This document shows positions 1-4,689 of a DNA stretch of 6,665 nucleotides, in pieces. The translations under genes were made by a program, and so were the position numbers. The DNA is from Stenotrophomonas maltophilia (lineage in GTDB: Bacteria > Pseudomonadota > Gammaproteobacteria > Xanthomonadales > Xanthomonadaceae). The notes under the pieces were generated by a model. That model was not told the DNA's origin, did no database searches, and saw nothing but the letters and a program-made list of their open reading frames with translations. Each line of letters begins with the position of its first letter. The first letter of the stretch is position 1. The DNA lies in the NCBI GenBank assembly GCA_002386405.1, contig DGIP01000214.1:1-6665 (forward strand), given 5' to 3'.

Positions 1-20
1 ACGCAGGGCGTGGCTCTACC
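1..20 (-). repeat. Partial GTAG-type (SMAG-like) palindromic repeat, cut by the window edge
   Basis: Read on the minus strand, a GTAG tetranucleotide (19 to 16) is followed by AGCCACGC and then a short CCT loop. After it comes the start of the complementary arm, GCGT, which runs off the window. On the plus strand, arm GCGTGGC (8-14) and loop AGG (5-7) are complete, but only ACGC (1-4) of the other arm is present. A GTAG head beside a short GC-rich stem-loop in an intergenic position is the layout of the SMAG/REP elements that are abundant in Stenotrophomonas maltophilia. It lies about 30 bp past the stop of the ABC ATPase gene. It could therefore also act as a 3'-end hairpin for that transcript. 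The family assignment rests on memory of the consensus. Confidence 0.6.
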
Positions 21-50
21 GATCATCATTCCATTGGGCACCACGACGCA

Positions 51-1145
51 TCACACGTCGTGGTTCAAGCGCTCGCCGGTTTCGGCATCGAAGAAATGCA
101 GCCCCTGCGGCTGGATCGCCACGCGGATGGTGCCGCCCACCGCCGGCAAGGCCTGCGGTGCCACGCGCATCACCAGCGCCTGGTTGCCGTGGGTCATGTT
201 GACGAAGATCTCGTTGCCGACCGGTTCGATGCCATCGATGGTGGCCTCGAACGCGGTGGCATCGCCCGCGGCGGCCGGCTGCAGGTGCTCCGGGCGGACG
301 CCGACGGCCAGCGTGCGGCCGATCCAGGCCGGATCGATCGTCGCCTCGCCCAGCGGCGCACGCAGCGCCGCCTCGCTGACCACCACCCCACCCTCGCCGC
401 GTTCCAGCGTGCCGCGCAGCACGTTCATCGCCGGGCTGCCGAGGAAACCGGCCACGAACAGGTTGGCCGGGCGGTCGTACAGCGCCATCGGCGTGTCGAT
501 CTGCTGGATCACCCCGTCCTTGAGCACCACGATCCGCTGGCCCAGGGTCATCGCCTCGACCTGGTCGTGGGTCACGTAGATCATGGTGGTGCCCAGCTTG
601 CGGTGCAGCTGCGCGATTTCGGTGCGCACGCTGTGGCGCAGCTTGGCATCCAGGTTCGACAGCGGCTCATCGAGCAGGAACACCGCCGGTTCGCGCACCA
701 GCGCACGCCCCAGCGCCACGCGCTGGCGCTGGCCGCCGGACATCGCCTTGGGCAGCTTGTCGAGCATCTCGGTCAGGCCCAGCGTCTGCGCTGCTTCGTT
801 CACGCGCTTGGCGATGGTCGCCTTGTCGTGGCCGCGCAGCTTCAGGCCGAAGGCCAGGTTCTCGGCCACGGTCATGTGCGGGTACAGCGCATAGCTCTGG
901 AACACCATGGCGATGTCGCGGTCTTTCGGCGCCACGTCGTTGACCACGCGGTCGCCGATGCTCAGCGTGCCACCGCTGATTTCCTCAAGGCCGGCGACCA
1001 TGCGCAGCAGGGTCGACTTGCCACACCCCGACGGTCCCACCAGGACCATCAATTCCCCATCGGCTACTTCAAAGGTCGCGCCCTGGACGGCCACCTGGCC
1101 GTTGTCGTACACCTTGCGCACGCCCTGCAACTGCACTTTTGCCAT
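51..1145 (-). CDS. ugpC: ATP-binding protein of a CUT1-type sugar / sn-glycerol-3-phosphate ABC importer (UgpC/MalK/MsmX family)
   Basis: The product is a 364-residue cytoplasmic ATPase that would energise an inner-membrane importer for a sugar or glycerol 3-phosphate. Every nucleotide-binding motif is intact: Walker A GPSGCGKST (37-45), Q-loop Gln83, signature SGGQR (136-140), Walker B VFLLDEP with catalytic Glu160, D-loop SNLD, and switch His193. After about residue 235 comes the MalK-type regulatory/TOBE region, including VGVRPEHL (281-288). The length is normal for the family. The frame stays open to an ATG at 1271, but the 42 extra residues have no ABC character and a predicted promoter lies inside them. 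I therefore start at 1145 (MAKVQLQGV), where GGGTGA sits just upstream; an ATG nine bases earlier (1154) is also possible. No permease or binding-protein gene is adjacent in view, so this may be a shared ATPase serving several importers, as MsmX does in Bacillus. The substrate cannot be read from the ATPase, and the symbol is a family-level label. Confidence 0.93.
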   Translation of the reverse strand: MAKVQLQGVRKVYDNGQVAVQGATFEVADGELMVLVGPSGCGKSTLLRMVAGLEEISGGTLSIGDRVVNDVAPKDRDIAMVFQSYALYPHMTVAENLAFGLKLRGHDKATIAKRVNEAAQTLGLTEMLDKLPKAMSGGQRQRVALGRALVREPAVFLLDEPLSNLDAKLRHSVRTEIAQLHRKLGTTMIYVTHDQVEAMTLGQRIVVLKDGVIQQIDTPMALYDRPANLFVAGFLGSPAMNVLRGTLERGEGGVVVSEAALRAPLGEATIDPAWIGRTLAVGVRPEHLQPAAAGDATAFEATIDGIEPVGNEIFVNMTHGNQALVMRVAPQALPAVGGTIRVAIQPQGLHFFDAETGERLNHDV

Positions 1146-1162
1146 ATCACCCATTCCAGTCC

Positions 1163-1176
1163 GCCCGCTGCCGGGC
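1163..1176 (-). other. Short hairpin in the ABC ATPase leader
   Basis: On the minus strand GCCCG, loop GCAG and CGGGC form a 5-bp GC-only stem. It ends 17 bases before the chosen ATG at 1145. It would sit in the 5' untranslated RNA just ahead of the ribosome-binding region and could modulate initiation. Such short stems are common by chance at this GC content. Confidence 0.25.
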
Positions 1177-1255
1177 TGTTGATGCGGAACTGCCTTCGGC
1201 CCTCCCGATGGCAGGTCGATGGCGTGGTGCCGCATGACGGCGACCACTGCAATCG

Positions 1256-1284
1256 AATACAGTCTGCTCATTCTGCCATGTAAA
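1256..1284 (-). promoter_or_regulatory. Predicted sigma70-type promoter of the ABC ATPase gene
   Basis: On the minus strand TTTACA (1284-1279, 5 of 6 matches to TTGACA) is followed by a 17-base spacer and TGTATT (1261-1256, 4 of 6 matches to TATAAT). Transcription would start near 1249, giving a leader of about 105 bases to the ATG at 1145. That start would exclude the far-upstream in-frame ATG at 1271. The -35 hexamer lies wholly within the LacI-type operator, so a bound repressor would block polymerase. Confidence 0.55.
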
Positions 1285-1300
1285 CGTTTTCACGTGGCAG
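1273..1300. repeat. Inverted repeat CTGCCA...TGGCAG enclosing the operator
   Basis: CTGCCA (1273-1278) and TGGCAG (1295-1300) are exact reverse complements. Pairing continues inward as TGT against ACG with one G-T pair. The axis of this outer repeat is shifted by one base pair from the axis of the inner LacI-type palindrome, so two overlapping dyads occupy the same 28 bp. It could be flanking operator contacts, a second binding site or a cruciform-prone element. Confidence 0.5.
1279..1292. promoter_or_regulatory. LacI/GalR-family operator
   Basis: TGTAAACGTTTTCA is a 14-bp palindrome around a central CG with a single mismatched pair (T against T at 1281 and 1290). It matches the general LacI-family operator pattern TGNAAACGTTTNCA. 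It covers the -35 hexamer of the minus-strand promoter and lies about 160-200 bp upstream of zwf. The most direct reading is repression of the ATPase gene in response to a sugar, with an effect on the zwf operon possible. The cognate regulator is not in this window. Confidence 0.65.
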
Positions 1301-1311
1301 TATCCAATGGT

Positions 1312-1323
1312 CGGTCATGACCG
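1312..1323. repeat. Perfect 12-bp palindrome CGGTCATGACCG
   Basis: This is an exact dyad around the A/T step 1317/1318, about 20 bp to the zwf side of the operator. It is a candidate binding site for a dimeric regulator. No specific family is recognised. Confidence 0.4.
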
Positions 1324-1333
1324 CGTCGCTGTC

Positions 1334-1350
1334 GGGGCGTGTCATGCCCC
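1334..1350. repeat. Near-perfect hairpin GGGGCGTG-T-CATGCCCC
   Basis: Seven of eight arm positions pair, with one G-T, around a central T. It is followed at 1358-1367 by a second, perfect palindrome, GCGGGCCCGC. Both lie between the operator and zwf. There is no U-tract after either, so a terminator is unlikely. They may be protein-binding sites or leader structure. Confidence 0.35.
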
Positions 1351-1377
1351 ATGATGGGCGGGCCCGCGCCTGTTCAT

Positions 1378-1394
1378 GTTGCGACTGCAGCAAC
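1378..1394. promoter_or_regulatory. Inverted repeat GTTGC-N7-GCAAC upstream of zwf, possible HexR-like operator
   Basis: Two exact 5-bp half-sites are separated by seven bases. The architecture resembles the TTGT-N7/8-ACAA sites described for HexR in Pseudomonas putida, which represses zwf and edd and responds to KDPG. Here the inner base of each half-site is C/G rather than T/A, so the match is partial. The site overlaps an alternative zwf ATG at 1376, which makes translation from that codon less likely. The resemblance is an inference, and no regulator gene is present here. Confidence 0.3.
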
Positions 1395-1450
1395 CGGACA
1401 CCGCGGCCAGCTTGACCCCCGAGAACATAGACGAGAAGCGATTGACAACG

Positions 1451-2917
1451 ATGTCACCCGGATCTGAAACTCGAGCGATGCACGATACCCTCTTCCTGTT
1501 TGGCGCCACCGGCGACCTCGCCCAGCGCTACCTGTTCCCTTCGTTGCTGCGCCTGCTGGGCGATGGCCTGCTGCCGGAAGACTTCAAGGTCCGCGCACTG
1601 GCACTGTCCCCGCACGACACCGACGCCTTCCGCCAGATCCTGCGCCCGCGCCTGCAGCAGGCGATGCCGGCGGCCAGCCTGGACGACATCCAGTCGCTGC
1701 TGGACCGCATCGACTACCGTTCGGTGGACCTGCGTGATCCGCAGTCGGTGGCCGACTCGGTCAGCGACCTGGTGGATCGCAGATGCGTGAGCTACCTGGC
1801 CATTCCGCCGGGCCTGTACATCTCCACCTGCGAGGGCCTGGCCCTGGGTGGCGCGCTGGCCGCGCCGGCGCGCCTGATGCTGGAAAAGCCGATCGGCAGC
1901 GACAGCGCCAGCGCCGAACAGATCCTGACCACCATCGGCCAGTGGATCGACGAAGACCGCGTGTTCCGCCTGGACCACTACCTGGGCAAGGCGGCGGTGC
2001 AGAACCTGATCGCACTGCGCTTCGGCAACACGCTGCTCGAGGCGGTGTGGAACCGCAATTACATCGAATCGGTGCACATCCTGGTCGCCGAAAGCGAAGG
2101 CGTGGATGGCCGCGACGCCTACTACGCGCGTTCGGGCGCGCTGCGCGACATGGTCCAGAGCCACATCCTGCAGCTGCTGTGCCTGGTGGCGATGGAACCG
2201 CCGGCGTCGCTGGAAGCCGACCGCATCCGCGATGAGAAGGTCAAAGTGCTGCGCGCCCTGCGCCCGCTGGATGCCAAGCATGCGGCGCGCGACAGCGTTC
2301 GCGGCCGCTACACCGCCGGCACCATCAACGGCCAGCCCGCGCAGGCCTACCAGCCGCCGGAAGGCAGCGATGTGGAAACCTTCGCCGGGGTCACCGCGCA
2401 TATCGACAACTGGCGCTGGTCCGGCGTGCCGTTCCACCTGGTCACCGGTAAGCGCCTGGCCGAGCGCACCACCCGCGTGGTGGTCAACCTCAAGCCGGTC
2501 ACGCATTGGCTGTTCGAGCGTCCCGACCGCGCCAACGCCACGCCCAACCGCATCACCTTCCAGCTGCAGCCGCAGGAAAACATCGAGCTGGGCCTGATGA
2601 GCAGCCTGGCCGGCCCAGAATGGGGCGCGCTGGAACTGCACCCGCTGGAACTGGAACTGTCAGTGCCGACCGGCCTGCACCGCCGCATCGCCTACGAGCG
2701 CCTGTTCCTGGATGCCTTCAACGGCAACCATGCGCTGTTCGTGCGCGACGATGAAGTGCGCGCGGCCTGGGCCTGGATCGACAGCGTCAGCGATGCCTGG
2801 AAGGAAGCGCAGCTGCCGCTGCAGCCCTACCCGGCCGGCGAATGGGGTCCGGAACAGGCGTTCGGCTTCCTGCCTGCCGACGTCGATGCCGAGGCCAACC
2901 GCAAGGATCGCGCATGA
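1451..2917 (+). CDS. zwf: Glucose-6-phosphate 1-dehydrogenase
   Basis: Zwf oxidises glucose 6-phosphate to 6-phosphoglucono-1,5-lactone with reduction of NAD(P)+, in the cytoplasm. From the start used here the product has 488 residues. The nucleotide-binding GATGDLA (18-24) opens the Rossmann domain and LEKPIG (144-149) is typical. RLDHYLGK (173-180) is the substrate-site signature, His238 in DMVQSH is the expected catalytic base, and IDNWRWSGVPF is the usual late motif. Several normally conserved positions differ: Tyr27 where most have Lys, Ala181 where Glu follows DHYLGK, Ser237 for Asn before the catalytic His, and Val331 for Arg before TGKR. The start is uncertain. The ATG at 1451 has AGAAG 12 bases upstream and gives a leader like that of Pseudomonas Zwf. 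The ATG at 1478 (MHDTLFLFGATGD, 479 residues) begins right at the first strand. The ATG at 1376 has no ribosome site. The stop overlaps the glk start by ATGA. Confidence 0.93.
   Translation: MSPGSETRAMHDTLFLFGATGDLAQRYLFPSLLRLLGDGLLPEDFKVRALALSPHDTDAFRQILRPRLQQAMPAASLDDIQSLLDRIDYRSVDLRDPQSVADSVSDLVDRRCVSYLAIPPGLYISTCEGLALGGALAAPARLMLEKPIGSDSASAEQILTTIGQWIDEDRVFRLDHYLGKAAVQNLIALRFGNTLLEAVWNRNYIESVHILVAESEGVDGRDAYYARSGALRDMVQSHILQLLCLVAMEPPASLEADRIRDEKVKVLRALRPLDAKHAARDSVRGRYTAGTINGQPAQAYQPPEGSDVETFAGVTAHIDNWRWSGVPFHLVTGKRLAERTTRVVVNLKPVTHWLFERPDRANATPNRITFQLQPQENIELGLMSSLAGPEWGALELHPLELELSVPTGLHRRIAYERLFLDAFNGNHALFVRDDEVRAAWAWIDSVSDAWKEAQLPLQPYPAGEWGPEQAFGFLPADVDAEANRKDRA
2903..2907 (+). promoter_or_regulatory. 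Ribosome-binding site of glk
   Basis: AAGGA lies six bases before the ATG at 2914, inside the end of zwf. It fixes the glk start there rather than at the earlier in-frame ATG at 2842. It also supports coupled translation with zwf. Confidence 0.75.
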
Positions 2918-3921
2918 CGGTGTCGACCCAACCGGCGCTGGTGGCCGATATCGGGGGCACCAACGCCCGCTTCGCACTGGCTGACACCAGCCTGGCCGCG
3001 CCGCTGCTCAAGGACAGCATCCGCGAGTTCGTGGTGGCCGATTTCCCGTCGCTGGGCGATGCCGCAAGGCATTACCTGGAGCAGATCGGTGCTGAAGCAC
3101 GCCGCGGCGTGTTCGCCGTGGCCGGCCGCGTCGATGGTGACGAGGCGCGCATCACCAACCACCCGTGGGTGATCTCGCGCATGCGCACCGCGCACATGCT
3201 CGGCTTCGATGACCTGCACCTGATCAACGATTTCGCCGCGCAGGCGATGGCGATCTCGCTGCTGCAACCGCAGGACGTGGTCCAGGTCGGTGGCGCGGCG
3301 TGGGTGCCGGGCCAGCCCGGCCAGCCGCGCAACTATGCGGTGATCGGCCCGGGCACCGGGCTGGGCGTGGGCGGGCTGATCCTGCGCCACGGCCGCTGCT
3401 ACCCGCTGGAAACCGAAGGTGGCCACGTCAGCTTCCCGCCCGGCACGCCGGAGGAGATCCGCATCCTGGAGATCCTGTCCGAGCAGTTCGGCCGGGTCTC
3501 GAATGAACGCCTGATCTGCGGGCCGGGCCTGGTCAACATCCATCGCGCGGTGTGCGAGATGGCCGATGTCGACCCGGGCCAGCTGCAGCCGGTGGACGTC
3601 ACCGCGCGCGCCCTGCACGGCGATCCTCAGGCGATGCGCACGGTGGATCTGTTCTGCGCGGTGTTCGGCGCCATTGCCGGCGACCTGGTGCTGATCCAGG
3701 GCGCATGGGACGGCGTATTCCTGACCGGCGGGCTGGTACCGAAGATGCTCGATTCGCTGCAGCATTCCGGCTTCCGCCAGCGCTTCGAACACAAGGGCCG
3801 GTTCTCGTCGATCATGGCCCGGGTGCCGTCGCTGGCGGTGATGCACCCGCACGCGGGCCTGCTGGGCGCGGCCGCCTACTCGGCCGACCTCGAACGCGAC
3901 CTGCCAGGAGGCGCCGCATGA
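2914..3921 (+). CDS. glk: Glucokinase, Escherichia coli Glk type
   Basis: Glk transfers phosphate from ATP to glucose, giving the glucose 6-phosphate used by Zwf. The 335-residue product has the phosphate-binding motif DIGGTNAR (12-19), TNHPW (81-85), and LINDFAAQA with the probable catalytic base Asp106. It also has GPGTGLG (145-151), ETEGGH (166-171, sugar-contacting acidic residues) and LTGGLVPK (270-277). This pattern is the bacterial glucokinase family of E. coli Glk (about 320 residues), not the ROK repressor/kinase family: the CXCGXXGC zinc motif of ROK proteins is absent. There is no signal peptide or membrane segment, so it is cytoplasmic. The frame is open upstream to 2842, but AAGGA and the overlap with the zwf stop select 2914. 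It sits second in the operon, and its stop overlaps the pgl start by ATGA. A glucokinase here implies that glucose arrives unphosphorylated. Confidence 0.94.
   Translation: MTVSTQPALVADIGGTNARFALADTSLAAPLLKDSIREFVVADFPSLGDAARHYLEQIGAEARRGVFAVAGRVDGDEARITNHPWVISRMRTAHMLGFDDLHLINDFAAQAMAISLLQPQDVVQVGGAAWVPGQPGQPRNYAVIGPGTGLGVGGLILRHGRCYPLETEGGHVSFPPGTPEEIRILEILSEQFGRVSNERLICGPGLVNIHRAVCEMADVDPGQLQPVDVTARALHGDPQAMRTVDLFCAVFGAIAGDLVLIQGAWDGVFLTGGLVPKMLDSLQHSGFRQRFEHKGRFSSIMARVPSLAVMHPHAGLLGAAAYSADLERDLPGGAA
3906..3911 (+). promoter_or_regulatory. Ribosome-binding site of pgl
   Basis: AGGAGG lies six bases before the ATG at 3918, inside the last codons of glk. It is a full-strength Shine-Dalgarno sequence. 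It marks the true pgl start within a frame that is open from 3552. Confidence 0.85.
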
Positions 3922-4643
3922 ATGCACTTGAAGAAACCAATCGATTCACCCTGATCCGCCACACCGATGCCGATGCGTGGATCGAAACGATCGCCGCCGA
4001 AATGGCGCAGATCCTCAACCATGACATCGGCGCTGCGGGCCGGGCCCGGATGCTGCTGTCCGGCGGCACCACGCCGGCGCCGGTGTACCAGGCGCTGGCC
4101 GAACTGGACGTGCAGTGGGACCGGGTGGAAGTGAGCCTGGTCGACGAGCGCTGGCTGTCACCGCAGGACCGCGACAGCAATGCCTGGCTCGTTCGCCAGA
4201 GCCTGCTCAACCGCGCCGAGGGCGCGCACTTCGATCCGCTGGTGCGGGTGGGCAAGCCGTTGCCGGAATGCGTCTACACCGCCAACCTGCAGGCGCAGCA
4301 CACCGAGGCACCGTCGCTGGCCGTGTTCGGCATGGGCAATGACGGGCATACCGCTTCGTTGTTCCCCGGCTCCAAGGACCTGGCCCGCGCGCTGGAAAGC
4401 ACCCTGCCCTACGCCGCGCTGGATGCCACCGGTTGCCCCGGATCGAACCAGTGGCCGCTGCGCATCACACTGACTCCGCACGGCATGCGCCAGTGCCGCC
4501 AGCGGCTGCTGCTGCTGCGTGGCAAGCAGAAGCTCGAAGTGCTCAAGCAGGCACTGGAAAGCAACAACGCAGCGCTGTATCCCATTCTCAACGCGATCGA
4601 TCTCGATGGCCGCCCGAAGCTGCGCATCCACTGGTGCGACTGA
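3918..4643 (+). CDS. pgl: 6-phosphogluconolactonase
   Basis: Pgl hydrolyses 6-phosphogluconolactone, the Zwf product, to 6-phosphogluconate in the cytoplasm. The 241-residue length is normal for the DevB/SOL-type enzyme. Recognisable elements in order are LSGGTTP (47-53, phosphate/sugar loop), VDERW (75-79), DSN (86-88), and GMGNDGHTASLFPG (138-151), which carries the catalytic-site His144. The strand-helix RITLTP and a basic segment with GKQK follow near the C-terminus. Asn141 stands where Glu, Pro or Thr is more usual in G-x-G-x-DGH; that position varies in the family and I do not read it as loss of function. The start overlaps the glk stop (ATGA) behind a perfect AGGAGG. Zwf and Pgl catalyse consecutive steps, so joint expression prevents lactone build-up. 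Codon choice resembles zwf and glk (Thr mainly ACC). Confidence 0.93.
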   Translation: MNALEETNRFTLIRHTDADAWIETIAAEMAQILNHDIGAAGRARMLLSGGTTPAPVYQALAELDVQWDRVEVSLVDERWLSPQDRDSNAWLVRQSLLNRAEGAHFDPLVRVGKPLPECVYTANLQAQHTEAPSLAVFGMGNDGHTASLFPGSKDLARALESTLPYAALDATGCPGSNQWPLRITLTPHGMRQCRQRLLLLRGKQKLEVLKQALESNNAALYPILNAIDLDGRPKLRIHWCD

Positions 4644-4689
4644 TTCGATGCCGCTGTCATTCCGTTCGCCTTCTCATAGCCGGTAGCCA

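Larger units (their letters stand above)
1146..1450. promoter_or_regulatory. Divergent intergenic control region between the ABC ATPase gene and zwf
   Basis: These roughly 305 bp carry no convincing gene and separate two divergent transcription units. From left to right they hold a small hairpin in the ATPase leader (1163-1176), a minus-strand promoter (1256-1284), a LacI-type operator (1279-1292) inside a larger inverted repeat (1273-1300), and a 12-bp perfect palindrome (1312-1323). These are followed by a near-perfect 17-bp hairpin (1334-1350), a 10-bp palindrome (1358-1367) and the inverted repeat GTTGC-N7-GCAAC (1378-1394). No equally good plus-strand promoter is seen. The best -35 words facing zwf are TTGACC (1412-1417) and TTGACA (1442-1447), and neither has a good -10. 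Confidence 0.7.

Noticed and set aside
1146..1271. 42-residue N-terminal extension of the ABC ATPase from the ATG at 1271
   Set aside because: The residues have no similarity to ABC ATPases, the predicted promoter start near 1249 is downstream of that ATG, and the family normally begins at MAKVQLQ.
60..1283. Long plus-strand reading frame opposite the ABC ATPase gene
   Set aside because: Its translation is rich in His, Arg, Gln and Ala with no domain, as expected for the antisense of a GC-rich gene. The opposite strand encodes a complete, motif-perfect ATPase.
1376..1450. zwf start at the ATG at 1376
   Set aside because: No ribosome-binding site is present, the extra residues are not enzyme-like, and the codon lies within an inverted repeat that looks like an operator.
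1454..2641. 395-residue minus-strand frame opposite zwf
   Set aside because: Low-complexity basic and Gln/Ala-rich composition with no recognisable domain. It lies wholly within zwf.
3552..3917. Upstream extension of the pgl frame within glk
   Set aside because: It is Arg/Ala/Gly-rich out-of-frame glk sequence. AGGAGG and the ATGA overlap place the start at 3918.
2827..3927. 366-residue minus-strand frame opposite glk
   Set aside because: Arg/His/Ala-rich antisense shadow of a well-supported glucokinase gene.
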